Positions 36,242-48,936 of a stretch of DNA of 64,000 nt are shown in pieces. The notes below the pieces were generated by a model. It had not been told where the DNA came from, ran no database searches, and worked only from the letters and a program-made list of their open reading frames with translations. The stretch's first letter is position 1, and each line of letters starts with the position of its first letter. This DNA comes from Cocos nucifera (lineage: Eukaryota > Streptophyta > Magnoliopsida > Arecales > Arecaceae), in contig QRFJ01000381.1 in the NCBI GenBank assembly GCA_006176705.1, forward strand, positions 216,501-280,500. The letters run 5' to 3'. Made by a program: the position numbers and the translations under genes.

Positions 36242-38630
36242 TGTTGGGATTGTGTCCCAAAGCCAATCGTCAGTCTGTTGACGATTGGATCATATATTTA
36301 TAATTATATATGAATTATAAATTAATAAAAATTATTTTAGCATTTTACATCATAAATTATGTTGTCTTCTAATGAACTCTTATGTTGTGATAAAGTCCTT
36401 AGGACTATCTAGATTCGGCAAAGGAGGATTTATCATTTAGTCCTTAAATAGTTCACGACCAAATGATATGTTGTTACTTAGGACGATAATATTTATCAAA
36501 TATAGATCATTGTGTGCTATATAGGTTGGTTGTTCTCATAACTAAGAAGTGTTGAGACATTGATATGGCATACAAGTGAGATGTATAGATACATCTGCAC
36601 TGAACGTGACCAACTCTGGGGCTTTTCTCCTATCAAGATTAGCTTCGATGGAATATGGATATAAATGTTCCTCTGACTTGAGTCACCATGGTGACTTTCA
36701 AGCAACTCACTGTATTTTGGTGTCAAACTATCTAAATTTTTAATTCAGTGATGGAAGATTTTTGGACATAGTCAAGTACTTATGGAGTCGGTGCGTATAT
36801 CAAGATGGGATTAACCACTCCTGATTTTAGGAGTTGTGTTCAATTGTATTTTAGTTTAGCAAAATCTTGATCAGGATAGTCTTAGTGAGGAGTCATGAGA
36901 CTAATTATTTTGAGATATGACATGGATGTATTTTTTAAGGTTGACAGTCTAACCCTGAGTCATCTATTACACAGAGATCATAGGGATGAATTATATGATA
37001 ACCATATTCATGTAGGTTCTGAATATTGTAATTATGATTATTCGACCTATCCGGACGTCAGGTATCATTGCTAGATGGTTACTTCGATTAGTATAGAAAT
37101 TGATTTCTGTGCTATCGGCTTAGGTTCGGACCTACGGAGTCACACACATTAGAAGTTTCTACCTGATCTGATGGCTGATCAAGAGTTTCATTGGACTGAA
37201 ACTCTATGATCAAGAGTCCTACTGGACTGAAACTCTGAGTCCTACTTATTTGAAACTCTCTGATCATGAGTCTTGATAATCTAGGACACTATGGTTAAGA
37301 GTCCTTCTGGACTGGGACTCTATGACCAAGAGTCCTACTGAATTGAAACTCTGAGTCCTACTCGTCTGAGACTCTCTGATCAAGAGTTTCACTAGTCTGA
37401 GACTCTATGATCGCGAGTTCGATTCATTTGGGATACTGGGTTCAAGAGTCCCATTGATTTAGGACTCTTCAAGAGTTTCATGTTGATAGGACTCTATTGC
37501 CTAGTAACCCATTCAATTTGGACTCAAATATTTTTTGAAGGATTAATTAGTAATTTAATTATTGATTAGCTCAATTTAATTGAGCGATGAGGATTCGATC
37601 AAGTTTGATTGAATTTGATTCGATTGGATTTGACCCGATTAGATCATGAGATGATTGAATCACTATGGGAGTTTTGACCCTAATTTGATCAGGACATAAA
37701 TCTAATTAATTTCTAATTTGATTAAAATTTTATTAGATTAGACTAAGCCTAATTTGATTGAATTTAATCTAATTTAATTAGATCTAAATTAATTGATTTG
37801 ATTGAAATCAATTAGGACCAAGTCAAATAAAGTTTGAATTCAAATTCTCCCATGCACCCATCATTTTTGACTTTTCTACTCTACTTCCCATGCCCTTCCT
37901 ATTATTTGTCGAATATTTTTTGAGAAATAAAAATATGCACGTAGAAGGAGAGTCCTTCTGCATGTTAAACACAAGGGAGGGAGGCATTGGATAAGGATAA
38001 GAGGCTCATTTGATTTTTGAAATCAAGTGAGTGGTTAAAACCTCTTAATCACTCGACCCTTATTATTTTTCATGCTATTGTTCTATGGTATTTATGTCAA
38101 TAAATTATGAAAATTTTTGTGCGTACAGGAGAAGGAGTTAGCATTACGTGGTAAAAATTTTAGAGTATTTGGGCATCAGTTCTAGATGAAAAAATCTTGA
38201 AGTAAAAAAATATACGATCGATCGGATTGATCATGATCAACCATCGAAGGCTCCGACGAAGAGCTAACACTCCAGTGGGACTGATCGAAACCAGGAGCTC
38301 CGTGTGGACCAACCATAGAGGTCGGACATATGTGCGACTGTAACATGATACCAGAGCATTATCCAATGGACTCAAATTATGGTGATCGATTATCCACGAA
38401 AAGGTATTATATTCTGAACACGTAGATGTAGTAAATAGTTTATTACATAGTTTTATTTTCAGATCTATTGATGTATGCATGCATATTATATTTAAAACCT
38501 AATGTATAGGATTAAATAATCTGATATGATCAATAGATAATTAATTATATTAATTATTTTTTATTGCATCATTGCTATTTTTGAAATATTTTTCGAAAGC
38601 AGTATGACAAATCCTGCACTGTTTTCTTCA
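36242..38630 (+). repeat. 5' LTR of the copia element
   Basis: 2389 bp, TGTTGGGATTGTGTCCC to GTTTTCTTCA. It contains, at about 37180-37500, a run of short inverted words built on GACTCT/AGAGTC. The 3' LTR is nearly the same length and similar throughout. Confidence 0.9.
37180..37500. repeat. Cluster of short hairpins in the copia LTR
   Basis: Repeated modules such as AGAGTTTCATTGGACTGAAACTC (shown here by its arms GAGTTT and AAACTC) and TATGATCAAGAGTCCTAC. Each makes a small hairpin, at a period of about 35-60 bp. The same cluster is kept in the 3' LTR at 57060-57370. Confidence 0.65.
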
Positions 38631-38631
38631 A

Positions 38632-38644
38632 TTGATATCAGAGC
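38632..38644 (+). other. Primer-binding site of the copia element
   Basis: TTGATATCAGAGC one base after the LTR, against the usual plant copia site TGGTATCAGAGC that pairs with initiator methionine tRNA. Confidence 0.75.
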
Positions 38645-39587
38645 AAGATTCTTTAAACATGATATGCTTGCATATTTAGATTAATAATTTAGATTTGATC
38701 TAAATATTAATCTAATAATTAGAGTAATTAGATCTAAAAAATTAAAATTCAGATCGCACAGACTGCAAGTTGTCCTGCTATAGGATTTACCCCCTACAGT
38801 GAAAAAATTATCCTGGTATGTTGCTGATCTATATCATTAATCATGAAATTACTAGATTTAATCTAATATTTTTATGATTTAATTAATTAGGCTTTAATCT
38901 AATTTATAATCATGAATGCATAATTAGATAAAGTTTGATTCATAATTTTATGATTATGTAGTGTACATAGTTTCAGATTAAATCCTACAACTAGTGTTGT
39001 TTGTGAATTAAGATGATTTAATTTTAAAATGAGTCGACTCAATTGGTGAACAATACTAAATTATAAAGAATCTTTTAAAATTAAAAAAAAATATATTTTT
39101 GAAATACCAAATCCTAACCTTCAGCTCATAACTTAATTAAAAATTAAATATAATAATTTAGTATCTAGAATTATGAATTAAAACTCTAAGTCATTAATCA
39201 TAAACTTATGGGTTATTGGGTTAACTGAATTAGGTCCATAAATTGGGTTAGACCTAAGGTTAGTTAAAAGATGAACTAATTTAGAGTAATTGATCAAATC
39301 TAATTAAATATTAGTTTAGATCAAGTCAAGGACTCTATAGACTCAATTACAATAGTTATAGTTGCTCAAGTCCATGCCTTTAATAAGGACCAAATGGACT
39401 TGATTCAAGACTACACGGTCGAATTCAAAATTATTAGATTGATCAAATTAAAACTAATGAACCAGATGGTGTCTAAGATAAGTTTGGCAATTTGATCAGT
39501 GATTTTTAATTGGAAGCTACTCGCACTGATTCGATCTTTGACGAGTAAATGGCATATCCCTTCCACTGATCTCGCTTATCTGGCCAT

Positions 39588-41162
39588 TGATAAGCATCAT
39601 AAATTCATCAATAAAAATATTAATTTATTAATTAATTTATATTAATTTTTAAAAATTAATGATTAATTTATACATATTTTTAAGAAATTCATATTTTTAT
39701 TAATTAAAAAATTAATTAAAAAATAATAAATATTAAAAAATAAAATTTTATAATCAATAGAAAGAGCTCATTTTTTTTATCATAATAAAATAAGTTTCAC
39801 ATAAAACGAAGCTAAAACGGAGAAGATATGAATTTCTAAAGAAATAAAATAAATAAAATTTAAATAAAAAAAGAAAACGGCTCAGCTGGCTCCGCAAGCC
39901 AAACCATCAAAGCCAACTCAGCATTGAAGCCATCAGTCGGTCCATAATTCAGGCGTGGACTGTCAGCTCAGCAGAAACCGATAAATCACAGCGCGACACA
40001 TGGTGGACCTAGACCCTTAAAGGATCCATAGAAATTTATCATGGCTCATAGGGCAATCTGGTCTTTTCACTCGACAATAGAGGCATTGATTGGCTGTGGT
40101 GTGCAGTGCAGCCGATCTATGCGGTCTATGAGAATAGTAATTGTATGATCGAACGGCTACGATTGATTGCGGTTAAGATCGGACAATAGAGGTTATTTTC
40201 GGGTTTGATTCAAATTCTATCAGCGATCTGACACGATCCGATGGCCAGAAAACCAAGTGATGAAGATCCAATAGTCTAGAACGCTCCTGGCAGTGATCAA
40301 GACTCCCGACGCATGATTTGCGGCCAGATTTCCTCCATCAACATGCGATCGAACGGCTAGAATTTAATCCAACCTGATTTGGACCGATATGCATCCGATT
40401 TTGATGATTTTTGGACTGTTGGATTCCTATTGAGTAGCTAAATTTCACCAGACTTATCGGATTCATATCAGAGCTATTTTAATCTAAATTTTACTTAGAT
40501 TTCTTTATATTTTGATAATTATAAAGGCTATTAGTCCCACATTGCCTCCAGAAAAAATATCCAACTCTCCTAGCTCTATAAAAAGAACCCCAGGCCTCCA
40601 AAAATCAATATCTCCGGTCAAGGTGAAGCTTTGGTATAGGATGAAGTTAGGCTATGGGTTAATCGTTGCTTCAAAGCAATTGATGCCGAGAAGAAGAGTG
40701 AGGCTTCTACACCATCTTTCCCTCAATGTCGATCCAAGATCAGAGATCAGCCTATTTTATTTTTTTTATGTATTTAAATTATGAACTTTTTAATTAATGT
40801 AATATTTATTTTTATGCTTTTTAATTTTATGCTCTTAATTTTTATTGTAATTTAATTTTTATATTTTAATTATTATTTTTTTTATTATAAGTAGATGCTA
40901 AGATCTAACTAGTAGATCTTAGTACCAAGTTTAAATTTTTGTACCTTTTAATTTTCACTTTTTATTTTTCGACTTCACTTTTGATCCCAAAACTCTTCTC
41001 TTTTCTTTTTCTTTTGTAAAATCAAATATTTCAAATCTAAAAACACTACCTTCCCTGTAGATTCGACCTGGCTCACTACTATCTATAAATTTTTAATTAT
41101 TTTAAAAAGTTAGATTAAATTGATAAATACGGTGTTTTAACGACAAAATCGCATTTCTATCA
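39588..41162 (+). repeat. 5' LTR of the Athila-like element
   Basis: 1575 bp, starting TGATAAGCATCATAAATTC and ending TTTCTATCA. A TATA box CTATAAAAAGAACC lies at about 40576. Its first 200 bp are almost pure A+T. Confidence 0.9.
40576..40584 (+). promoter_or_regulatory. TATA box in the Athila-like 5' LTR
   Basis: TATAAAAAG within AGCTCTATAAAAAGAACC; conserved as CTATAAAAAGGACC near 46696 in the 3' LTR. Confidence 0.6.
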
Positions 41163-41360
41163 AGTTTTTGGCACTATTACCGAAGAAGGCATGGACATTA
41201 AATTTTTGATCTCTTTGATTCTTTTATAAATAAATTATAAATAAAATTTTTATTTTTTTATAAATATTGGTTACTAATTCTTTTTTATTATTTTGTAGAA
41301 AAAAAGAGAAAAGGAAGAAAGCATCTAATTTTGGTGAGATCAATCCTAACCTTAGTCCTC

Positions 41361-41393
<33 letters not shown>

Positions 41394-42440
41394 AAATTAA
41401 TTTAAAAAATATCCATTTAAATCTAATTAAAAATCTTATGATAAGATTAGAAATCATAACTGCTTAGAGCATGCATCATATTATTTTTATTTTTATTTTT
41501 TTAGTAATTATTGGAGGCAAGGTAAGTCTTTCAGAATTCAATTAGTTGCATGCATCTAGTTTAAATTGCATAGAATCTTTGATTGAAATTTTTTTTGTGC
41601 ATATCCATATTAAACCAAATTAAGGATACAACCTAATTAAATAAGATAAAGTGAAGATTTAATCATCCTTCTTTGGCCCACAAATAACCAACCAGCATCC
41701 TACATTGATCTAAGTCTTTAATTTTAAAATAAATTAGACATCAGCCTTAGGAACTCGAGCTCAATAGGACAAGAAACCCTAAGAGCTGAACCAGATTAGG
41801 ATTAGTCAATTTGACTGGTGTCTAAAAAGTGGTTCAGAGATGATTAGGCCCGAAGAAAGATGATTTTTAATTGATTCCGTTAGCTTACCTGGCCAAGCAC
41901 AATTGGTGTCTAAGGCAAGCAATGGAGGGACTCCCACTGACCTTATACTTACCTGACTAGTTGATTGGATAATCCTACACTTGGAGGGCTTGAAGGTAAC
42001 CTTGGCAGTTAGGAGCTATCTAGATCTAGGATAACCATGTTAGGATTGATTGATCAACTTGATTGCTAACCAATATCAAACCTAATTAAACATAATTCTT
42101 TTCTCTCTTCTTAGTTCTAGGACTCCTTAGGACCTCTTCTTTAGAACTCTTCTTTCTTTCTTCTTCTTTCTCCTATAAAAATAAAATAAAATAAAAATTA
42201 AATTTAACTAACTAAAAAAATATTAAAAATAATAATTAAATTAAATTAAATAAAATAAATAAAATAATTAATTTTTAATATAATAAAATAATAAAAAAAT
42301 ATAAAAAAATTTTAAAATTTTTTTTTGAGCAACACGATAGGGTTGCACTAGTGCATGCACGATAGAAAATCGCATTACCTGATCTAGTTGAACCCAACCA
42401 TAAAATTAAAAGGCTGAATTGTATTAAATCCGATAACCAA

Positions 42441-43850
42441 ATGGCTGAAAATTTTAGAGAATCACTTAAGCAGATGAAAGAGTACTTTATTCCTTCTACC
42501 TATAATCCATCGACTTGTATCCAATTACCTAAAATTCATGCTACCCACTATGAGATCAAGCCGACTACAATCCAGATGCTTCCATCTTTTTATGAAAACA
42601 CCAATGAAGATCCTTATAAATATCTAGATGAATTCTTAGAAATTTGCTCTACGGTGAGAATTCAAAATTTAACTAATGATGCCCTTAGACTAATTTTATT
42701 TTTTTTATCATTAAAAGATAAAACCAAGTACTAGCTTGGGACAATAGGGAGATCAATTAAAACTTAGGCTGACTTGCAAAGTGAATTTCTTAAAAAATTT
42801 TATCCCATAGGCCGAACCAATACTATGAGGCGAGCTATCACTGGATTTGCTCAACTTCTAGGGGAACAGATTCACGAGTCATGGGAGAGACTTAAGAAAC
42901 TTCTTAGAAAATGCCCACACCATGGTTTGTCTAAGTGGCAAATAGTTTAAGCTTTCTATGAGGATTTAGGAGATCAATACAAACAGATAGTAGATGCATC
43001 CTGTGGAGGTGCATTCATGAACAAGAGTGAGGATGAAGCCTATACCTTATTTAAAATCCTGAGTGAAAACTCAATTAACCATGCTTCGTTGTCTTTCCAC
43101 CAAACCTAGGCAGGGATCCATGAATTTAAACATCTAGAATCTAGTCATAAAACTGATTTAAATTTGATAAATAAAGTGAACTTTCTTGCTCAGAAATTAG
43201 ATCAAATCCTAATCCTAGGTCAACAATCTCCTGCATAATTTACATCATCTTCTAATTATCAGAAGATTTGTTCAATCTGTGCTAGCCTAATCCATCATGT
43301 GAGTGAATGTCCTATGACTGCACAGTTTTCATCTTTTATCCAAGAATAAGTCCAAGCTGCTAAAGACTATTTCAAATTGATTAATGATCCATTTTTTTTA
43401 AATTCATATAATCCAGATTGGAGCAACCACCATTTAATTTTTCTTGGACATCTCAACAGACTCAGGCTCAGACCCAAATTTCATCGGTACAAAATTATCA
43501 AAATAGATCCCAATACTAAAATTATGTCTATAACAGAGGTCAGTCTAGTAAGCCTTTTCAACCACCATATCATAATCAGCCCTCATACCCACCTTCTCAA
43601 CGGATCAATCTAGCTGATGATAGATTTAACCAACTTCAATAATTGATTCTAACTCAACAAGCAATCTATCGCCAGACTAGAAGCTCAAATAGGATAATTA
43701 GTTGAGTCTAACATGAGGAGAGAACTAGATCAACTACCAAACCTACCAATTTCAAACAACCCACCTAATGTCCACCAACCACCTGAACCAAGTTATCAAT
43801 TTAATGTCTCACTTAAGAATCCTCCAATTAAAAAATGTCAAAGTAATTTT
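42441..43850 (+). pseudogene. gag: gag of the Athila-like element
   Basis: Capsid protein. From ATG 42441 (MAENFRESLKQMKEYF) the frame shows the Athila capsid signature: SFYENTNEDPYKYLDEFLEI, then EFLKKFYPIGRTNTMRRAIT, ESWERLKKLLRKCPHHGL and VDASCGGAFMNKSEDEAYTL. A zinc knuckle of C-x2-C-x4-H-x4-C form (CSICASLIHHVSEC) is at about 43273-43315. Stops replace single Trp or Gln codons (at 42732, about 42948, 43108 and others), and one frameshift occurs near 43440. The whole gag is otherwise present, which suggests that capsid or packaging function was the part kept by this pol-less family. Confidence 0.85.
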
Positions 43851-44054
43851 TGAACTTAAAAGCTATAGGATTCTTATGGATCCATACCAAGATTAGGTGA
43901 GAGAGGTTAGTACTGATGCTAGCCAAAATAAAAATTTAGAAAAATTGGTTAGTACTGAGACTAACCACATAGAAGAACCCGAGTCAGGAATTAGTACTGA
44001 TGCTACTTTCAGTTTAAATGAGATAAAAAAAGGGAAAAGAGAATAGATGATTTA

Positions 44055-44435
44055 CCCAAAACTTATAAATCCAAAAGTCTATTTCTTTCAATCCTAGAAG
44101 CCGATTCTTCTTACAAAAATCAAGAGGCATGTAATGAAATATCAATGGAGTTGTTTAAGCAAGATCACATTAATTTACCTCCAGAATTAAAATCGCCTTT
44201 AGTCACCATTCCAGCACCCATTGAATCAAACTTAACTCCTAAAACTCCATTCATGAGCATTTTAGAAGAACAAATAGGAGAAATTCTTAATAAATATGGG
44301 TCTGAGAATGGAATCATAAATTATATCCCTAAAATTAACAATGAATATATCAATAATGGGATTATAAATCAACTTTCTGAGATTGGCAATCCAAAACCAT
44401 TAGAATTTGTCAATCCAATATTCGACACAGGATAG
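44055..44435 (+). pseudogene. Unassigned open stretch after the Athila-like gag
   Basis: An open frame (MELFKQDHINLPPELKSPL at 44145, running to TAG 44433) lies between gag and the 3' block, where pol would be. It is rich in Pro, Asn and Ile and has no motif that I recognise. It may be an altered gag tail or sequence captured when pol was lost. Confidence 0.4.
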
Positions 44436-44472
44436 TAAGCTGCATTGTGTCTGGCTGAAGACGGTAAACTTA

Positions 44473-44493
44473 GCGCTTGTTGGGAGGCAACCC
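44473..44493 (+). other. Conserved 3' block of Athila-type elements
   Basis: The block GCGCTTGTTGGGAGGCAACC is found after the last coding region of many plant Athila and related gypsy elements. Its presence shows that the 3' end of the element is genuine although pol is missing. Confidence 0.6.
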
Positions 44494-45030
44494 AATATTT
44501 AGTTTTTATCTAATTTATCTTTTTAGTTTATTTTCTTTTTAGGATAATTTGAATAAGTTGGAGGGAGAGCTCAAATTTTCAAAGGCATGTGCTGGACCAA
44601 AAATATAGTCTGAGTTAGGTGTATTCTTTCCATGTTCTTTATTACACCCTTTATTTTTTCTTCTCCATTGAGGACAATGTCGATTAAGTTAGGGGGAGAG
44701 AAAAATAAAAATTTTAAAATTTTAAGTCCTCGAAAAAAGTTAGTATTTAGTATTTAGATACCTGATTATGCTTAAGAATCGAATTAAACTAAGCATTTTT
44801 AAAAGAAAATTGATACACAGATCAGAGAATCTGTGAGATATTGAGGAATCAAGTATTAAGAAAATTCAATAAAGAGTTAAGTCTAGAACATAAAAAAAAA
44901 ATTTTCTTGGAGCATTTCTAATTATTTCTACTAGCATCAAAGAAAAGTCTACTTTTTATAGGCTTGTGTAGGATAACTATACGTTTCTTCATATAAAAAT
45001 TTATTTTAATAAAATAGTTTCAAGTACTTC

Positions 45031-45372
45031 TCACTGAGTAACCGGGCCTCTTTGCCTAAGCAAGCATTGAGTTTCGCGTCAAAAGGTGGGAAGGGCAAAG
45101 AAGCTCGTTGTAAAGCTAGTCTTAACTCGTAGCCTATTTGATTCGAGCTAGTAAGCCCGAGGGGTATTCTATACCTAGTGCCCTAAAGCCAACTGGTTTG
45201 GGAGTCATTGGCCCAAGACTCGCTACATGGATCAAATAGAAAGCTTAAGGAGTTAAGACACTCAATAGTGGTACAACGTTAAAAAAAAAAAATATATATA
45301 TTAATTGGTTTCCCACCAAGTAACCGGGTCCCGTTGCCTAAGTAAGCAATGATATTCGCATCAAAAAGTGGG
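45031..45372 (+). repeat. Two 60-bp direct repeats in the Athila-like 3' region
   Basis: 45031-45090 and 45311-45372 share AGTAACCGGG, TTGCCTAAG.AAGCA and TTCGC.TCAAAA.GTGGG. They are imperfect and about 280 bp apart. Confidence 0.7.
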
Positions 45373-45680
45373 CAATGTAAAATAAAAATTAATAAATGAA
45401 GGATGGAAGTAGCAATACACTTGCCTATATGAAAGTTTAGACAAATCAGAGATAAAGGTGGGATAATTTAGAAAAAGTTTAGAAAAATTTAATGTTCTTT
45501 ACTTAATTTTTCTATTGATAAGTATTAATACCCCAATGATATGTCTCATTTAAGCTCTACTGAATATCAATGGCCATTTTGAAAACTGCTTAGGTAAAAT
45601 TCGAAACTCTAAAGTTAAAAGGTATTTAAAACTAAATTCTTTCTTTACTCGAGGATGAGCAAAGCTTAAGTTGAAGGATG

Positions 45681-47283
45681 TGATAAGCATCATAAATTCA
45701 TCAATAATAAAAATATTAATTTATTAATTAATTTATATTAATTTTTAAGAATTAATAATCAATTTATATATAATTTTTAAGAAATTCATATTTTTATTAA
45801 TTAAAAAATTAAAAAAAATAAAAAAATAAAAAATTAAAAAATAAAATTTTATTATCAATAGAAAGAGCTCATTTTTTTGATCACAACGAAATAAAGTTTT
45901 CAAGTAAAACGGAGCTAAAACGAAGAAGATATAAATTTTTAAAGAAATAAAATAAATAAAATTTAAATAAAAAAAGAAAATGGCTCAGTCGGCTCCGTAA
46001 GCCAAGCCACCAAGCCAAGCCAAGCCATCAAAGTGACTCAACCATTGAAGCCATTAGTCGGTCCATGATCCAGGCATGGACTGCTAGCTCAGCGAAAACT
46101 GGTGAATCACAGCGCAATACGTGGTGGACCTAGACCCTTAAAGGATCCACAAAAATTTATCGCCGCTCATAGGACAATCTGGTATTTTCACTCGGCAACA
46201 GAGGCACTGATTGGCTGTGGTGTGCAGTGCAGTCGGTCTATGCGGTCTATGGGAATAGTAATTGTGCGATCGGACGGTTGCGGTTGATTGCGGTTAAGAT
46301 CGAACGGTGGAAGTTATTTTCGAGTTTGATTCAAATTCTATCAGCGATTTGGCACGATCCGATGGCCAAAAAATCAAGTGATGAAGATCCAACGGTCTAG
46401 AATGCTTCCGATGGTGATCAGGACTCTCGACGCATGATTTGCGGCCAAATTTTCTCCATCAACGCACGATCGGACGGCCAGAATTTAATCCGACCTGATC
46501 TGGGCCGATACGCATCCAATTTTGATGATTTTTGGATCGTTGGATTCCTATTGAATGGCTAGATTTCACCAGACTTACTAGATTTATATCAGAGCTATTT
46601 TAATCTAAATTTTACTCAAATTTCTTTATATTTTGATGATTATAAAGGCTATTAGTCCCACATTGCCTCCAAAAAAAATATCCAACTCTCCTAGCTCTAT
46701 AAAAAGGACCCCAGGCCTCCAAAAATCAATATCTCCAATCAAGGTAAAGCTTTGGTATAGGGTGAAGCCAGGCTATGGGTTAATGGCTGCTTCAAAGTAA
46801 TTAATGTCGAGAAGAAGAGCGAGGCTTCTACACCATCTTTCCATCAATGCCGATCCAAGATCAGAGATCAGCCTATTTTATTTTTTTTATGTATTTAAAT
46901 TATAAACTTTTTAATTAATATAATATTTATTTTTATGCTCTTTAATTTTATGCTCTTAATTTTTATTATAATTTAATTTTTATATTTTAATTATTATTTT
47001 TTTTATTGCAAGTAGATGCTAAGATCTAACTAGTAAATCTTAGTACCAAGTTTAAATTCCTGTATCTTTTAATTTTCACTTTTTATTTTTCGATTTCACT
47101 TTTGATCCCAAAACTCTTCTCTTTTCTTTTTCTTTTATAAAATCAAAGATTTTAAATCTAAAAATACTACCTTTCCTATGGATTCGATCCGACTCACTAC
47201 TATCTATAAATTTTTACTTATTTTAAGAAGTCGGATTAAACTGATAAACACGGTATCTTAACGACAACATCACATTTCTATCA
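45681..47283 (+). repeat. 3' LTR of the Athila-like element
   Basis: 1603 bp, TGATAAGCATCATAAATTC to TTTCTATCA, preceded by GAGCAAAGCTTAAGTTGAAG, the kind of purine-rich lead-in seen before 3' LTRs in this group. Confidence 0.9.
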
Positions 47284-48059
47284 GCCATCCTGATGAGTTA
47301 GATTTTGATTAGATCACTTGGTGATTAGGGCTCATCCATGTCTATTAGGTAAATTAGTTTGACTGATTTAGGTGCTCCTAATGCCAGCTTAGATTAGATT
47401 CTTTTCTAACTTGGTAAAGTCAGCAGGAGGATCAAAATTGGCTCACTAAATTTTCTTAAATTGGTTAACTAAATCCTCTAAAATTATTAGATCCTTAAAA
47501 ATAAAATAGTTATATAGATAACTAAATCATAGCCTTCCATTAAGTTGAATGATAATGGGTTCATTAGTATAATGATCATTGGAGGTCCAAAAGCCTGGTG
47601 ATTATTGACTAATGAAATTATCATTCATAAAATGATAATTTGGTTAAGTCATTCTGATGGTGATTAGGTTGGCCGACCAAAGTCGGGCCTGATTATTTAT
47701 TGGTTAGATAAGACCAAATGTGGTCTTGTTAATGGTTGGACCTAATCAAATCTTTTTCAGTGGAGATCAAAACCTACTGATTATATCTATGAGGAAAAAT
47801 CAATGTTACTAGAAGTTGTTTAGAGAAATAATTGATTTTGAATCTATCCATAGGTGCACATGGGTTGACCAACCAAAGTTGGGCTCATGTGTAGTCTATG
47901 TGGATTCTAGTATCCACTAAGAAATTAGAGTAATTTCTTGAATTAGAGGTAGAGGCTACCAATTTGTATAAAATAGTGGAAGAACCTTTAGACTAAAGTC
48001 CAAGTCTTTAGGATTAATAATTTATATACTAATTAGATTTGATTTTTTTTTGTGTAGAC

Positions 48060-48936
48060 ATGGCCACTAACCTATCGCTCCGATCATTATTAGACCATGA
48101 TAAATTAATAGGATCCAACTACGATAGCTGATATCATAAGTTAAAAATCATCTTGAAGCATAAGCAGATCCTTTATGTAGTAACGGATCGAGCACCTGAG
48201 GAGCTAACCCTAAATGCTAGAAAAGTGATCCGAGATACTTATCTGAAGTGGCTCAATGACCGCACCATCGTTCGATGTATAATGCTAGCGGCAATGAATG
48301 ACGAGTTTAGCCGCAAGTTTGAAAATGTCCAGCCATAGGAGATGCTTTAAATATTAAATGACTCTTTTGGCACACCGGATGATGTTGAAAGGCACAAAAT
48401 AAGTTATACCATTTTCAACGCTCGGATGAGGGACGGGACCTCAGTCACCGATCATGTATTGTACATGATCGAGATAATTGAGCACCTTAGCAAGTTGGGC
48501 TTTTTCCTGCACGAGCAGCTCGGTAAGGATGAGATCCTTAATTCTTTGCCCAAGTTCTTTCTCTTCTTCCTAACTCATTTTAGAATGACAAAGCCTGCAA
48601 TGAACTACCACGGCTTGTTGGGATTGCTGTAGAACTTTGAGAAGGATCACCAACCCCATAAGGAGATGGTGAATATAGTGGGAGGGTCTTCTTCTGATTG
48701 TTGATCCTTTAAGAAAGGAAAGAAGAACAAGAAGAAGAAAAATAAGAAGGTGCCGCTGCATGCTTGGATGATTGCACAAGATCAAATCAAGGAGCGTAAG
48801 CCCAATCAGAGCCAGGTAGAGTGCTTCTTCTACAAGAAGCAGGAGCACTAGAAGAGAAACTGTCCTCTGTACATTACCTCCTTAGATCTGAATAGGTCGA
48901 GGAGAAGCAAGTGGTTGCTAGGCAAGGTAATTATAT
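48060..48936 (+). pseudogene. gag: copia gag (broken)
   Basis: Starts at ATG 48060 (MATNLSLRSLLDHDKLIGSN) in one frame. The UBN2/gag-type core is visible: YHKLKIILKHKQILYVV, then TDRAPEELTLNA, DDVERHKISYTIFNARM and a nucleocapsid knuckle CFFYKKQEH.KRNC at about 48827-48865, with the second Cys changed. Stops at about 48336, 48630 and 48703 inactivate it. Tat copy B is inserted at 48937, just after gag. Confidence 0.8.

Larger units (their letters stand above)
39588..47283 (+). mobile_element. Non-autonomous Athila-like Ty3/gypsy element
   Basis: 7696 bp with LTRs 39588-41162 and 45681-47283, TSD GCCAT (39583-39587 and 47284-47288). LTR termini are TGATA and TATCA. The primer site after the 5' LTR reads TTTTTGGCACTATTACCG, a CpG-decayed form of the TGGCGCCGTTGCCGG site of Athila-type elements. 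The interior has a gag of Athila type and the GCGCTTGTTGGGAGGCAACC block found near the 3' end of many such elements, but no protease, RT, RNase H or integrase: only about 600 bp separate the end of gag from that block. It sits in the leader of the copia element and is therefore younger than it. Confidence 0.9.
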
